A stretch of DNA of 64,000 bases from Sanguibacter hominis ATCC BAA-789 (GTDB lineage Bacteria > Actinomycetota > Actinomycetes > Actinomycetales > Cellulomonadaceae). The notes under the pieces are model-generated. The model was not told the origin of the DNA and ran no database searches. It was given only the letters and a program-made list of their open reading frames with translations. The position numbers and the translations under genes were made by a program. Positions 1 through 9,250 of the stretch are shown here, one piece after another. The stretch lies in NCBI RefSeq assembly GCF_012396185.1, contig NZ_JAAXOW010000001.1, forward strand, positions 806,001 to 870,000. Direction: 5' to 3'. Each line of letters opens with the position of its first letter. Positions within the stretch are counted from its first letter, which is position 1.

Positions 1-941
1 GCGACGAGGTCGCCTGCGGGGGTCGTGACGACGTCGAGCTCTTCGTGGACGTTGCGGAGCGGGCCTTCGAGGACGACCATCGCGAAGATCGAGGTGCCTG
101 CGGAGACGTTGCCGGTGCGCGGGCGGACGGCGCCCGTCGCGACCATGCCCGTGCCGGCGTCCCCCTCGGGTGGCGCGACAGGCGCCCCCGGGCGGATCGC
201 TCCGCTGGGGTCGAGGAAGAGTGCGCCCTCCTCGGAGAGGAGGCCGGCGTCGGCCCCGGCGGCGAGCGGGGTGGGCAGGAGGTCGCCGAGCGGCGTGGTG
301 AACCCGCGCTCGGCGAGGAGCGTGTCGACGACGGCGAGGCGCGCAGCGTCGTAGCCGCCGGTCGTCGGGTCGATCGGGAACATCCCGGAGGCGTCGCCGA
401 CGCCGAGGACGCGGCGTCCGGTCAGCCGGTGGTGGACCCATCCGGCGAGAGTCGTCAGCGAGGCGACGTGCGCGACGTGCGGCTCCTCGTCGAGGACGGC
501 CTGGACGAGGTGGCTGACGGACCAGCGCAGCGGCATGTTGAAGTCGAGCGCCTCGGTGAGGAGCGCGGACGCTGCTCCGGTCGAGGTGTTGCGCCAGGTG
601 CGGAAGGGGACGAGGAGCTCGTCGGCCGCGTCGAGGGCGAGGTAGCCGTGCATCATCGCGGAGACGCCGACGGCGGCGACCTCGACGGGGCGCACGCCGT
701 GGCGCTCCTCGGCGTCGTCGAGCAGTGCGGCGACGGCAGCCTGGACCCCGGTCGTGACGTCGTCGAGCGCGTAGGTCCACACGCCGTCGACGAGCTGGTT
801 CTCCCAGCCGTGCCCGCCCTGGGCGAGCGGCTGGTGGTCCGGTCCGACGAGGACGGCCTTGATGCGCGTCGAGCCCAGCTCGATGCCGAGCACAGCGCGA
901 CCGTCCGCGAGGATGGTCGATCCCTGAGCAGCTTCCGCCAT
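1..941 (-). CDS. FGGY-family carbohydrate kinase (pentulose kinase type), 3' end cut by window edge
   Basis: The minus strand reads open from an ATG at 941 to the window edge, so only about the N-terminal 313 residues are present. The start GIELGSTRIKAVLVG is the first phosphate-binding motif of FGGY sugar kinases, followed by SAMMHGYLALD and FRTWRN, the substrate-side segment of ribulokinase/xylulokinase relatives. The C-terminal ATPase half lies mostly outside. The start is supported by GGGAGAGGA about 8 nt upstream. The family phosphorylates a ketopentose or related sugar with ATP in the cytosol. The gene lies downstream of a LacI regulator on the same strand with an operator in between, so it probably begins a pentose (perhaps arabinose or ribulose) operon. 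Family is certain; the exact substrate is not. Confidence 0.9.
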   Translation of the reverse strand, partial: MAEAAQGSTILADGRAVLGIELGSTRIKAVLVGPDHQPLAQGGHGWENQLVDGVWTYALDDVTTGVQAAVAALLDDAEERHGVRPVEVAAVGVSAMMHGYLALDAADELLVPFRTWRNTSTGAASALLTEALDFNMPLRWSVSHLVQAVLDEEPHVAHVASLTTLAGWVHHRLTGRRVLGVGDASGMFPIDPTTGGYDAARLAVVDTLLAERGFTTPLGDLLPTPLAAGADAGLLSEEGALFLDPSGAIRPGAPVAPPEGDAGTGMVATGAVRPRTGNVSAGTSIFAMVVLEGPLRNVHEELDVVTTPAGDLV

Positions 942-1055
942 CGTCGGCGTCCTCTCCCGTACCTCCCGGGAAGGGTTACTTCCCAGGGCCCGCGCCGCCG
1001 TTGGCGCGGTTGCGTCGTCGTCGGGCCGCGGGGCCCGGCGGGGTGACGCAGCATC

Positions 1056-1085
1056 ATGTTAGCGCTAACAATCGCGCGTCGGCAA
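1056..1085 (-). promoter_or_regulatory. Promoter of the FGGY kinase with LacI-type operator
   Basis: TGTTAGCGCTAACA at 1057-1070 is a perfect 14-bp palindrome with the central CG typical of LacI-family operators. On the minus strand a TTGCCG (1085-1080) and a TAACAT (1061-1056) are 18 bp apart, so the palindrome covers the -10 element. Binding there would block transcription of the kinase at 941. The LacI gene at 1158-2210 is the obvious candidate repressor (inference). Confidence 0.7.
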
Positions 1086-1157
1086 CACGCTTGTCCGAAG
1101 AAGTCCGATCTGGCGCTCAGCCGCGCGCTTCCGCGGGACCTGCCCCCCGACGTCGGC

Positions 1158-2210
1158 TCAGGGGCGCGGCGGGGCCGTGCTCGCCCGCACCTGGAGCGTC
1201 GGGACGAGCGGCGTCACGACCGGCTCCCGACCAGCGAGCATCGTGCGCATCGCATCGATCGCCAGCCGCCCGAGCGCCTGGAAGTCCTGCCGCACCGTCG
1301 TCAACGGAGGGATGAAGTGCGCAGCACCGGTCGCGTCGTCGAACCCCGCCACCGACACGTCCTCAGGCACCCGCACCCCCGACTCCCAGAACGCTCGCAG
1401 CATCCCCAGCGCCAGCTGGTCGTTCGCCGCGAACACCGCGGTCGGCAGTCCCTCGCGCACCATCCGCCGGCCCGCCGAGTACCCGCGCTCCGCAGTCCAG
1501 TCACCCGGCAGCGGGTCCTCCATCGCGAGCCCAGCACGCTCGACCGCAGCCCGCCAGCCCGCGACGCGCGCCCGTGCGTCGAACCAGTCCTGCGGACCTG
1601 CGAGGTGCACGACCTGCTCGTGGCCCAGCCCGATCAGGTGGTCGGTGACCGCCGTCGCACCCGCGACCTGGTCGACGCTCACCGAGCGGATCATGCCCGG
1701 ACCGGGAGAACCCTCACGGATCCCCGTCGACGAGATCATGACCACCGGGACGGGAGCCGCCAGGCTCACGACCGCACGGGTCGCGTCGACCTGCGGCGCG
1801 ATCATGATGATCCCCTCGACACCCTGACCGAGGAAGTGGTCCATGACCTGCCGCATCGACGCCGGGTCGAACCGCGTCACCGTCGCGACCGACACGTAGT
1901 ACCCAGCCTCGCGCGCCGCGACCTCGATACCGATCGCCGTCGACGACGGGCCGTACAGCGCCGAGCCGGTCGAGACGACGCCGAAGATCCCCGACCTGTT
2001 CGTCGCGAGCGCACGCGCCGCGCTGTTGCGGCGGTAGCCCAGCTCGTCGATCGCGTCGAGGACGCGCGCACGCGTCTCCGGCCGCACGTTCGGGTGGTCG
2101 TTGAGCACGCGCGAGACAGTCTGGTGGGAGACGCCGGCACGCTCGGCGACGTCCGCCATCGAGGGCGCTCGAGACGCGCCGGGACGCACACCCACCTCGC
2201 CGAGCGCCAT
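1158..2210 (-). CDS. LacI-family transcriptional repressor
   Basis: This 350-residue protein has the usual LacI layout. A helix-turn-helix and hinge helix lie near residues 18-62 ([20 protein letters not shown], then [15 protein letters not shown]), followed by a periplasmic-binding-protein-like ligand domain to the C-terminus. The start at 2210 has AGGGGAG six bases upstream. An internal ATG at MADVAERAG is possible, but the extra 17 residues carry the better ribosome-binding site. It sits directly upstream of the FGGY kinase on the same strand, with a perfect LacI operator in the gap, so it probably represses that operon and releases it on binding a sugar. The ligand cannot be read from sequence. 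Confidence 0.93.
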   Translation of the reverse strand: MALGEVGVRPGASRAPSMADVAERAGVSHQTVSRVLNDHPNVRPETRARVLDAIDELGYRRNSAARALATNRSGIFGVVSTGSALYGPSSTAIGIEVAAREAGYYVSVATVTRFDPASMRQVMDHFLGQGVEGIIMIAPQVDATRAVVSLAAPVPVVMISSTGIREGSPGPGMIRSVSVDQVAGATAVTDHLIGLGHEQVVHLAGPQDWFDARARVAGWRAAVERAGLAMEDPLPGDWTAERGYSAGRRMVREGLPTAVFAANDQLALGMLRAFWESGVRVPEDVSVAGFDDATGAAHFIPPLTTVRQDFQALGRLAIDAMRTMLAGREPVVTPLVPTLQVRASTAPPRP

Positions 2211-2277
2211 GTCGTGCTCCCCTGTCGATCAGGCGCGGCCGGACCGCGCGTGCGACAACTATCTCACCGGGGGAGCC

Positions 2278-2946
2278 TCACAGCGGGAACGCGCGGAAGA
2301 AGTCCTCGATGCCGTCCGCAGGCCCCTCGGCGTGGAACGCCACGGTCCCGTTCACCCACGTCGCCCCGCCCGTCCCCGAAGGCACGGCACGGATGGTCGC
2401 CTCCGACGTCTGCGCGCCGCCGATCACGACCGGGAGCACCGTCGCGGTGCCGTCCGGCGTCGCCTCCGCGAACGCCCCCGCACGCGCCCCGGCGGTCGCA
2501 CGCGACGCGTCGGCGTCGCGCAGCTGGGTCACCTCGAGCACGATGTCGCCACCCGCCCCGTCCGTGTACGTCACGCGGTACGACTCGAGGGCGTCGCCGG
2601 GCCCCTCGGCGTCCTCGACCCCCGCGAACGCCCACTGCAGGACCGTGTCAGGGAGAGCCGCGACGAGCGGCGTCGGCTCCTCGCGCGGGGCAGGCGCGAC
2701 CGCGGCCGTGGGCACCGGGTTGGTGATCGTCACGGCGGGCGGCGTCACGGGCGCCGTCGGCTCCCGGTTCGCGAGCACGGCAGCCGTCACGCCGCCACCG
2801 ACGAGGACGACCGCACCGACGATCCCCAGGACGAGGCCGCGCCGCCGCGGGCGGCTGCGCCCGTGCTCGGGCACCTGGCCTCTCGCTCCCACCTTCACCG
2901 GCTCGGCCGGCTCGGGGACCTGGTTGGGCTCGGTGTGCTCAGACAT
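2278..2946 (-). CDS. Single-pass membrane-anchored protein of unknown function
   Basis: The gene encodes 222 residues. A polar, Pro/Glu-rich cytoplasmic N-terminus ends in an Arg-rich stop-transfer stretch (RSRPRRR). One membrane segment follows ([21 protein letters not shown]), then a Pro/Thr linker and an extracytoplasmic domain of about 130 residues. There is no lipobox. The start at 2946 has GGAAGGACG just upstream, whereas the longer frame lacks one. It is divergent from radA with a gap of about 106 bp. The C-terminal domain resembles small lipid- or ligand-carrier-like folds of actinobacterial exported proteins only in general composition. I recognise no family and assign no function. 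Confidence 0.8.
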   Translation of the reverse strand: MSEHTEPNQVPEPAEPVKVGARGQVPEHGRSRPRRRGLVLGIVGAVVLVGGGVTAAVLANREPTAPVTPPAVTITNPVPTAAVAPAPREEPTPLVAALPDTVLQWAFAGVEDAEGPGDALESYRVTYTDGAGGDIVLEVTQLRDADASRATAGARAGAFAEATPDGTATVLPVVIGGAQTSEATIRAVPSGTGGATWVNGTVAFHAEGPADGIEDFFRAFPL

Positions 2947-3039
2947 CTCACGTCCTTCCGTCGATCGTCCCGAGCCTACGGGGACCGGGCGGGCCGCGTC
3001 CTGGCGTCCATGGCACGCGAGCGTGTCGGACGGGGCAGA

Positions 3040-3052
3040 TACCGTGTCGCCC
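3040..3052 (+). promoter_or_regulatory. Leaderless -10 element of radA
   Basis: TACCGT at 3040-3045 fits the actinobacterial TAnnnT -10 consensus and is followed by 7 nt and then the ATG of radA. No Shine-Dalgarno precedes the start, so transcription probably begins at or next to the A of ATG. There is no clear -35. Confidence 0.5.
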
Positions 3053-4504
3053 ATGACGCCTCCCGCCGCCACCCGCACCTCTGCGCGCCCGTCGCGCCCC
3101 GCGTTCGCGTGCAGCGAGTGCGGCTGGACCACGAGCAAGTGGGTCGGGCGGTGCGGCGAGTGCCAGGAGTGGGGAACGGTCTCGCAGAGCGCGGGGCCGA
3201 CGGCGGGTCCGCGCACGTCGGCGACGTCTCCCGCGCGCACCCCGGCGCGTCCGATCGACCAGATCCCCGTCGACGCGGCTCGCGCGGTGCCGACGGGCGT
3301 CGCGGAGCTCGACCGCGTCCTCGGGGGCGGTCTCGTACCGGGGGCCGTCGTCCTGCTCGCGGGCGAGCCGGGCGTCGGCAAGTCGACCCTCCTGCTCGAC
3401 GTCGCGTCGATCGCCGCAGCGAGCGGCCGCACCGTCCTGTACGTGACGGGCGAGGAGTCGGCCGGGCAGGTGCGGCTGCGCGCCGAACGGATCGGCGCGC
3501 TCGACCCGAACCTGCTCCTCGCCGCCGAGACGGACCTCGGGACGGTCCTCGGGCACATCGAGGCGACCGACCCGTACCTCCTCGTGCTGGACTCGGTGCA
3601 GACCATCGCGTCGGCCCAGGTCGAGGGCGGGCCGGGCGGCGTCGCTCAGGTCAAGGAGGTCGCTGGCGCGATCATCGCGGCCGCGAAGGGCCGCGACATG
3701 CCGGTCCTCCTGGTCGGCCACGTGACGAAGGACGGCTCCGTCGCGGGTCCTCGCACGCTCGAGCACCTCGTCGACGTCGTCTGTCAGTTCGAGGGCGACC
3801 GCCACTCGAGCCTGCGCATGGTCCGGGCGGTCAAGAACCGCTACGGCGCGACCGACGAGGTCGGCTGCTTCGAGCTCACCGAGTCGGGGATCGTCGGCCT
3901 CGCCGACCCGAGCGGGCTCTTCCTGTCGCACACCGTCTCCGAGACTCCCGGCACGTGCGTGACGGTGACGCTCGAGGGCCGCCGTCCGCTCCCTCTCGAG
4001 GTGCAGTCGCTCGCGGTCCCGACGACGCTCGCGAACCCGCGCCGCACGACGAACGGGATCGACTCGAGCCGGGTCGCGATGATCCTTGCCGTCATGCACC
4101 GCTTCGCGGGCCTGCGCGCCGAACAGCTCGACATGTACATCTCGACGATCGGGGGCCTGCGCGTCGTCGAGCCGTCGGCGGACCTCGCGATCGCGCTCGC
4201 CGCGGCGAGCGCCGTGAGCCACCGGCCGGTCGCCCGCGGGACGATCGCGGTCGGCGAGGTCGGGCTCTCGGGAGACCTGCGTCCGGTGTCCGCGCTCGGG
4301 CGGCGTCTCGCCGAGGCTGCGCGCCTCGGCCTGCGTCGGGCGATCGTCCCGCAGGTGTCGTTCGAGACGCTCGACCAGGTGCCTGCCGGGATGACCGTCC
4401 TGCCGGCCGTGCACGTCGCGCAAGCTGCGGAGCTCGCTCTCGGCCCGGCCGAGGATCACCTCGGCGCGGCGAACGGCGCAACGGCGGCGCTGCGAGGCGC
4501 CTGA
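3053..4504 (+). CDS. radA: DNA repair protein RadA (Sms)
   Basis: This 483-residue RecA-like ATPase helps branch migration and processing of recombination intermediates. The domains are complete. A four-cysteine zinc finger uses CxxC pairs at about 20/23 and 34/37. The Walker A motif GEPGVGKST is near 104-112, the RadA signature KNRYG begins at about residue 261, and a Lon-protease-like C-terminal domain includes the [12 protein letters not shown] stretch. The length is normal for the family. The longer upstream frame is not coding, and the zinc finger fixes the start near 3053. disA follows after 17 bp, an arrangement common in actinobacteria and Bacillus that links recombination to DNA-integrity signalling. 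Confidence 0.98.
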   Translation: MTPPAATRTSARPSRPAFACSECGWTTSKWVGRCGECQEWGTVSQSAGPTAGPRTSATSPARTPARPIDQIPVDAARAVPTGVAELDRVLGGGLVPGAVVLLAGEPGVGKSTLLLDVASIAAASGRTVLYVTGEESAGQVRLRAERIGALDPNLLLAAETDLGTVLGHIEATDPYLLVLDSVQTIASAQVEGGPGGVAQVKEVAGAIIAAAKGRDMPVLLVGHVTKDGSVAGPRTLEHLVDVVCQFEGDRHSSLRMVRAVKNRYGATDEVGCFELTESGIVGLADPSGLFLSHTVSETPGTCVTVTLEGRRPLPLEVQSLAVPTTLANPRRTTNGIDSSRVAMILAVMHRFAGLRAEQLDMYISTIGGLRVVEPSADLAIALAAASAVSHRPVARGTIAVGEVGLSGDLRPVSALGRRLAEAARLGLRRAIVPQVSFETLDQVPAGMTVLPAVHVAQAAELALGPAEDHLGAANGATAALRGA

Positions 4505-4508
4505 CGGC

Positions 4509-4521
4509 TAGGATCGGCCTC
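4509..4521 (+). promoter_or_regulatory. Leaderless -10 element of disA
   Basis: TAGGAT at 4509-4514 followed by exactly 7 nt and GTG. It lies in the 17-bp gap after radA, with no ribosome-binding site. disA may therefore have its own leaderless transcript in addition to read-through from radA. Confidence 0.5.
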
Positions 4522-5607
4522 GTGCCTCCGTACTCAGCCCACCTGGACGACCAGCTTCGTGACACCCTCGCGGCTGTCGCGCCCGGCACCGAGCTCCGGG
4601 ACGGCCTCGAACGCATCCTGCGTGGGCGCACCGGCGCGCTGATCGTCATGGGCATGGACGGCGTCGTCGACGACATCTGCTCGGGCGGGTTCGAGCTCGA
4701 CGTCGAGTTCTCCGCGACCCGTCTGCGCGAGCTCGCGAAGATGGACGGCGCGATCGTCCTCGACCGGCACGCCTCGCGCATCGTGCGCGCCGCCGTGCAG
4801 CTCCTCCCCGATCCGACGATCTCCACGTCCGAGTCGGGCACCCGCCACCGCACCGCTGAGCGCGTCGCCAAGCAGACCGGCTTCCCGGTCATCTCGGTGA
4901 GCCAGTCGATGCGGATCGTCGCCGTCTACTCGGGTGGCTCGCGTCACGTCATCGAGGACACCGAGGCGATCCAGTCCCGCGCGAACCAGGCGCTCGCGAC
5001 GCTCGAGCGGTACCGCGCCCGCCTCGACGAGGTGTCCGGCACGCTCTCCGCGCTCGAGATCGAGGATCTCGTCACGGTCCGCGACGTGTGCGCCGTCGTG
5101 CAGCGTCTCGAGATGGTCGGACGCATCTCCGAGGAGATCGCCGGCTACGTCATCGAGCTCGGCACCGACGGGCGCCTGCTGTCGCTCCAGCTCGACGAGC
5201 TGATCGGCGGCCTCGGCTCCGACCGGGACGCCGTCATCCGGGACTATGTCGAGCTGTCCCGCAAGGACCGCACGTCGGCCGACGTCCTCGCCGAGCTCGG
5301 CGACCTCGACTCGACCCAGCTGCTGGACCTGTCGCAGATCGGGCGGGTCCTCGGCCTGCCGGGTGGGGGCGAGGCGCTCGACGCCGCGGTCGCCCCGCAC
5401 GGGTACCGCCTCCTGTCGAAGGTTCCCCGCCTGCCGGGCGCGATCGTCGAGCGGCTCGTCGTGCACTTCGGCGGCCTGCAGCGCATGCTCGCCGCGACGA
5501 TCGAGGAGCTCATGAGCGTCGAAGGTGTCGGCGAGCAGCGCGCCCGCGCGATCCGTGAAGGTCTGTCGCGTCTCGCCGAGTCGAGCATCCTCGAGCGCTA
5601 CGTCTGA
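4522..5607 (+). CDS. disA: DNA integrity scanning diadenylate cyclase DisA
   Basis: This 361-residue protein makes cyclic di-AMP from two ATP and is an octamer that scans DNA branches. The DAC domain carries the catalytic DGA at residues 75-77 and the RHR motif at 108-110, the same positions as in the well-studied Bacillus enzyme. A helical linker follows, then a C-terminal helix-hairpin-helix DNA-binding domain ([22 protein letters not shown]). The GTG start at 4522 is supported by full-length agreement with the family and the 7-nt spacing from TAGGAT. Its pairing with radA fits the reported functional link between these proteins. Confidence 0.98.
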   Translation: MPPYSAHLDDQLRDTLAAVAPGTELRDGLERILRGRTGALIVMGMDGVVDDICSGGFELDVEFSATRLRELAKMDGAIVLDRHASRIVRAAVQLLPDPTISTSESGTRHRTAERVAKQTGFPVISVSQSMRIVAVYSGGSRHVIEDTEAIQSRANQALATLERYRARLDEVSGTLSALEIEDLVTVRDVCAVVQRLEMVGRISEEIAGYVIELGTDGRLLSLQLDELIGGLGSDRDAVIRDYVELSRKDRTSADVLAELGDLDSTQLLDLSQIGRVLGLPGGGEALDAAVAPHGYRLLSKVPRLPGAIVERLVVHFGGLQRMLAATIEELMSVEGVGEQRARAIREGLSRLAESSILERYV

Positions 5608-5627
5608 CCCACCCCGCCAGGGTCACC

Positions 5628-5770
5628 CGCCAGACAAGCCGCGCGAGGTAGCGCGTTCCAGGCCGGACAAGCCACCCGAGGTAAGTGGGTTCCCCGCCAG
5701 GTAGTGGGTTCCACGCCAGACAGGCCCCTCCAGAGCCCTACCTGGCGTGCACGGACCTACCTCGGCGAAC
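5628..5770. repeat. Intergenic repeat cluster, locus 1 (AGGTAG...TTCC units)
   Basis: The gap between the convergent disA and the 5859 gene contains direct copies of a short unit, roughly CGCGAGGTAGnnnGTTCCA. The copies lie at 5641-5660, 5677-5692 and 5695-5713. Inverted copies follow at 5738-5747 and 5756-5766. CGCCAGGTAG at 5695-5704 is exactly complementary to 5738-5747. A similar cluster lies at 48635-48728, also between convergent genes. No open frame is supported here. Confidence 0.65.
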
Positions 5771-5858
5771 AGGCCGGGAGCGTCGACGAACGCGCCGGGC
5801 AGGACTCGGGCTCCGGGGCGCGCGCGTCACAGGTGGGGAGGCAGCGCAGGCGTCCGAC

Positions 5859-6539
5859 TCAGGACAGGACGAGCACAACCTCGTCGGACGTCTTTCCGAG
5901 GATGCTCGCCGTCGCGCGGTAGGTTCCGGCCTTCGCCTCGACGCCCTTCGTCGGGCAGCCCGGCTCGGACCGCACCCGCTTCCACGTGAGCGACGCTGTG
6001 TCGGACTGGCCCGCCGCGAGCAGCAGCATCCGCGGCTTCGGGTCGACGCAGTCGGCGCTGCCCCAGATGCGTGCGGGGCCCGAGACGATCACGAGCTCGC
6101 GCGTCTTGTCGGTGACGTCGATCAGGCAGGAACGGTCGCTCGTGTTCGTCACCTCGAGGGCGAACTTCACGTTGCGACCCTGGAACGTCTCGCCGTCGGC
6201 GGAGAGCGTGATGCCGACGTCCTCCTGTGCGCACGCGGGCACGTCGCCCGATCCCCCGGACTCGGCACCGTCCTTCACGGGCTCCTCGGCGCTCTGGTCG
6301 GCGGGCTTCTCGTCGGTGCCGCCCGCCGGCTGGCCGTCCTTGCCGCCGGAGCCTGACGGTTCGGTGGCCGCGGCTGACACGGTCGGCTTCGCTGTGGGAG
6401 CGTCGCCGGCTCCCGCGATCTTGCTGACGGCGGCTGCGACCAGAGCGACCACGACGACGACCGCAGCGATCAGCAGGAGCCGACGCACCCAGTACACGCG
6501 AGGGGGCAGCGGGCCCACAGGGCGGATGACTGTGCTCAC
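5859..6539 (-). CDS. Membrane-anchored protein with extracytoplasmic domain, function unknown
   Basis: The gene encodes 226 residues from a GTG at 6539 with GGAAGGTGGGAG just upstream. One membrane segment (LLLIAAVVVVVALVAAAVSKI) lies near residues 20-42. A low-complexity Ser/Gly/Lys/Glu linker follows, then a C-terminal domain of about 120 residues with three or more cysteines (VPACAQEDV, SCLIDV, ADCVDPK, EPGCPTKG) that could form disulfides. The layout suggests a beta-sandwich domain outside the membrane. It is convergent with disA and divergent from mutY. I do not recognise the family. Confidence 0.8.
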   Translation of the reverse strand: MSTVIRPVGPLPPRVYWVRRLLLIAAVVVVVALVAAAVSKIAGAGDAPTAKPTVSAAATEPSGSGGKDGQPAGGTDEKPADQSAEEPVKDGAESGGSGDVPACAQEDVGITLSADGETFQGRNVKFALEVTNTSDRSCLIDVTDKTRELVIVSGPARIWGSADCVDPKPRMLLLAAGQSDTASLTWKRVRSEPGCPTKGVEAKAGTYRATASILGKTSDEVVLVLS

Positions 6540-6673
6540 GCTCCCACCTTCCCTGGGTCGACGTCGGCGGCGATGCTGCACCCAGGCTACGAACCGAGCA
6601 GGCGCGGCGTCGCGAGGCGCGCCGCACCGCGCGCACCGCATGGCACGAGGTGCGCATCGCGTGCCGCGTCGCG

Positions 6674-6686
6674 CAGAATCGTCGTC
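6674..6686 (+). promoter_or_regulatory. Possible leaderless -10 element of mutY
   Basis: CAGAAT at 6674-6679 lies 7 nt before the GTG at 6687. The first base departs from TAnnnT, so this is weaker than the radA and disA cases. No Shine-Dalgarno is present. Confidence 0.35.
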
Positions 6687-7562
6687 GTGCCTCCCTCCCC
6701 CGCCCTGGTCCGCGAGCGCGTCGGCGCGTGGTTCGCGCGCGCGGCACGTGACCTGCCGTGGCGTGCGCCGGACCGTACGCCGTGGGGCGTGCTCGTGAGC
6801 GAGGTGATGCTCCAGCAGACGCCGGTCGTGCGGGTCGAGCCGGTGTGGCGCGAGTGGATGGCGCGCTGGCCTGGGCCGGCGGACCTGGCCGCAGCGCCGA
6901 CGGCGGACGTGCTGCGCGCGTGGGGTCGGCTCGGCTACCCGCGGCGCGCGTTGCGGTTGCAGGACTGCGCGCACGCCATCACCGAGCGGCACGACGGTCA
7001 GGTGCCGGACGGTCTCGACGAGCTGCTCGCGTTGCCGGGGGTCGGGGCGTACACGGCGGGCGCGGTGACGGCGTTCGCGTTCGGGCGTCGCGCCGTCGTC
7101 CTGGACACGAACGTGCGACGCGTCCTCGCACGGGCTCTCGACGGCGTTGCCCTGCCGCACCCGCACCAGACGGTCGCCGAGGTGCGGCGCGCGGAGGCGC
7201 TCGTCCCGCAGGATGACGCGGAGGCTGCCGAGTGGGCGGCGGCGTCGATGGAGCTCGGCGCGCTCGTGTGCACGGCGCGCTCCCCGCGGTGCGGGGAGTG
7301 CCCGGTCGCTGACCTGTGCGCGTGGCGCCTCGCGGGCTTCCCTGCGGACGAGCACGCTGCCCGACGCCGCACGCAGGCGTGGGCGGGGACGGACCGGCAG
7401 TGCCGTGGCCGGGTCATGGCGGCGCTGCGCGCGGCGGACGGGCCGGTGCCGCGCGCGGGCATCGACTGGCCCGACCCTGCACAGCTGGACCGCGCGCTCG
7501 CCGGGCTCGTGGAGGACCATCTCGCCGAGCAGACGCCGGACGGCTACGTGCTTCCGCGCTGA
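6687..7562 (+). CDS. mutY: A/G-specific adenine DNA glycosylase MutY
   Basis: This 291-residue base-excision repair enzyme removes adenine mispaired with 8-oxoguanine. The catalytic Glu is in SEVMLQQT (about residue 39). The helix-hairpin-helix is LPGVGAYTAGAV, and the catalytic Asp is in VLDTNVRR (about 140). The [4Fe-4S] cluster has the exact spacing C-x6-C-x2-C-x5-C from about residue 195. The protein stops soon after the cluster domain, so the C-terminal NUDIX-like 8-oxoG recognition domain of Escherichia coli MutY is missing or very reduced, as in other short actinobacterial MutY proteins. The start was chosen at the GTG where family similarity begins. Confidence 0.96.
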   Translation: MPPSPALVRERVGAWFARAARDLPWRAPDRTPWGVLVSEVMLQQTPVVRVEPVWREWMARWPGPADLAAAPTADVLRAWGRLGYPRRALRLQDCAHAITERHDGQVPDGLDELLALPGVGAYTAGAVTAFAFGRRAVVLDTNVRRVLARALDGVALPHPHQTVAEVRRAEALVPQDDAEAAEWAAASMELGALVCTARSPRCGECPVADLCAWRLAGFPADEHAARRRTQAWAGTDRQCRGRVMAALRAADGPVPRAGIDWPDPAQLDRALAGLVEDHLAEQTPDGYVLPR

Positions 7563-7591
7563 GCGCGGCGGTGGGCCCGCGCTCGGCGGCG

Positions 7592-8107
7592 TCAGAGGTG
7601 CAGGAGCATCCGGGTGTTGCCGAGCGTGTTGGGCTTCACGCGGGCGAGGTCGAGGAACTCGGCGACGCCGTCGTCGTGCGAGCGCAGGAGCTCGGCGTAC
7701 ACCTCGGGTGAGACGACCGTCCCCTCGATCTCCTCGAAGCCGTGCCGGGTGAAGAAGTCGACCTCGAAGGTCAGGCAGAATACGCGTGCCAGTCCGAGCG
7801 CACGCGCCCGGTCGAGGAGCGTCGTCAGCAGCGCGGAGCCTGCGCCCGTGCCGTTCCACCCCGGGGCGACGGCGAGGGTGCGGATCTCCGCGAGGTCGAC
7901 CCACATCACGTGCAGGGCGCCACAGCCGACGACCGTGCCGTCGGCGTCGACCGCGACGACGAACTCCTGCACGGCCTCGTAGTACGTCACCTGCTCCTTG
8001 GCGATGAGGATGCGCTCGTTCGCGTACGGTTCGACCAGCTCGCGGATGGCTCGGACGTCTGCGGGCAGGGCGGGCCGGACGGTGAACTCGCGGGAGGCTT
8101 CGGGCAC
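7592..8107 (-). CDS. argA: Amino-acid N-acetyltransferase, short ArgA type (N-acetylglutamate synthase)
   Basis: This 171-residue GNAT protein resembles the short N-acetylglutamate synthase of Mycobacterium tuberculosis (Rv2747). Shared segments include YEAVQEFVVA, VVGCGALHVMW, EIRTLAVAP, the acetyl-CoA loop NGTGAGSALL, FFTRHGFEEIEGT and GVAEFLDLARVKPNTLGN. The family makes N-acetylglutamate, the first intermediate of arginine synthesis. The GTG at 8107 is preferred because TAGCGT lies 7 nt upstream on the coding strand. A GTG at 8116 would add three residues. No other arginine gene is nearby, which is usual for this type. Confidence 0.92.
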   Translation of the reverse strand: MPEASREFTVRPALPADVRAIRELVEPYANERILIAKEQVTYYEAVQEFVVAVDADGTVVGCGALHVMWVDLAEIRTLAVAPGWNGTGAGSALLTTLLDRARALGLARVFCLTFEVDFFTRHGFEEIEGTVVSPEVYAELLRSHDDGVAEFLDLARVKPNTLGNTRMLLHL

Positions 8108-8114
8108 GCCCTGC

Positions 8115-8120
8115 ACGCTA
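8115..8120 (-). promoter_or_regulatory. Leaderless -10 element of argA
   Basis: On the minus strand TAGCGT is followed by 7 nt and the GTG at 8107, with no ribosome-binding site. This spacing decided the start. It would also make the GTG at 8116 impossible as a start, because it overlaps the element. Confidence 0.45.
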
Positions 8121-8184
8121 CTACCCCGGCACCGCGAAGCGCTGACCTGCACAGGAAGTGGCTGCTGCGCAGCCCGCGCGGCCG

Positions 8185-9219
8185 TCACGACACCGTCGTG
8201 GCGTCGCGCAGCGCGGCGCCACGTTCGGCGGCCGCGCGCTCGGCGTCGTCGAGCTCGAAGAGGCGCAGCGCGGTCAGCTCGTCGATGACGAGGTGGGTGA
8301 CCGCGCCGGCGAGGAGGGCGGCGCGCAGCGGGACGACCTTGTTGTCGCCTGCGACCGCGCAGACGCGCCGGGGAACGGCACGCAGCTGGGCTGGTGTGGG
8401 GCCGGTCGCGCGCGCGTTGAGGTCGATGTCGGAGTAGGTGCCGTCGGCGCGCAGGAAGACCGTGCAGACGTCGCCGACGACGCCCTCGGCCTCGAGGGTC
8501 GCGACGTCGTCCGGCTCGAGGTAACCGGCGGAGTAGACGTGGCTCGGGAGCTCGCCCTGGAGGGCTCCGACCGAGAACAGGGCGATGTCGGCGCGGCGCT
8601 GCACGTCGACGACGCGCTGCACGCTGCGCTCGCGCCACATCGCGTCGCGCGTCTCGGCGTAGTCGAAGAACGCGGGGACGGGGAAGTAGTGGACGTGCGC
8701 GCCGAAGGCGCGCCCGAAGCCGGAGATGAGGTCGCCGGCGTAGTCGACGCCGGAGGTGCGGGTGTTGGCGGCCCCGTTGAGCTGCACGACGGCGGAGCCG
8801 CGCGTGGGCTTGTTCGTCAGGTGCCCGGAGATGGCGTTGATCGTGGTGCCCCAGGCGATCGCGAGGACCATCTCGGAGTCGAACCAGGACGTGATCAGGC
8901 GGGCAGTCGTGCGGGCGACCTGGTCGAGGCGGTCGAGCTGCGCTCCCGAATCGGGGACGGGGACGACGAACGCCTCGATGTCGTAGTCGTCGCGCAGACG
9001 CTGCGTGAGGCCGGGCGCTCGGGAGTGCGTGGGGCGCAGGGTGATCTCGACGATGCCGCTCTCGCGGGCGTCGCGGATCATCCTCGAGACGGTCGAGCGG
9101 GACGTCCCGAGGTGCTTGGCGATCGTCTCCATCTTCATGTCCTGGAGGTAGTACATCGATGCCGCGGCGTACGCGTCGCGGCTGTGCCGCAGGGAACGCA
9201 GGTCTGAACGAATTGCCAC
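8185..9219 (-). CDS. SorC/DeoR-type sugar-binding transcriptional regulator, probable glycerol regulon regulator
   Basis: The protein has 344 residues. An N-terminal helix-turn-helix (MKMETIAKHLGTSRSTVSRM) lies near residues 30-50, followed by a SorC-type phosphosugar-binding domain of the NagB/RpiA fold (GTTINAISGHL, VVQLNGAANT, LFSVGAL). The GTG at 9219 is chosen because GGAGGT lies six bases upstream. The longer ATG frame to 9285 would begin inside the operator. It is divergent from glpD-glpF-glpK with a perfect palindrome in the shared gap, so I infer that it controls glycerol use, with a phosphorylated C3 compound as possible ligand. A GlpR of the classical DeoR family is more usual in other bacteria. 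Confidence 0.88.
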   Translation of the reverse strand: MAIRSDLRSLRHSRDAYAAASMYYLQDMKMETIAKHLGTSRSTVSRMIRDARESGIVEITLRPTHSRAPGLTQRLRDDYDIEAFVVPVPDSGAQLDRLDQVARTTARLITSWFDSEMVLAIAWGTTINAISGHLTNKPTRGSAVVQLNGAANTRTSGVDYAGDLISGFGRAFGAHVHYFPVPAFFDYAETRDAMWRERSVQRVVDVQRRADIALFSVGALQGELPSHVYSAGYLEPDDVATLEAEGVVGDVCTVFLRADGTYSDIDLNARATGPTPAQLRAVPRRVCAVAGDNKVVPLRAALLAGAVTHLVIDELTALRLFELDDAERAAAERGAALRDATTVS

Positions 9220-9250
9220 GCTGCCACCTCCACGGACGTCCCAGAGGGTC

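Noticed and set aside
2101-5607. Single very long plus-strand frame spanning several genes
   Set aside because: Only the part from 4522 onward is disA. The rest is an Arg-rich frame-shadow of radA and neighbours, common in very G+C-rich DNA.
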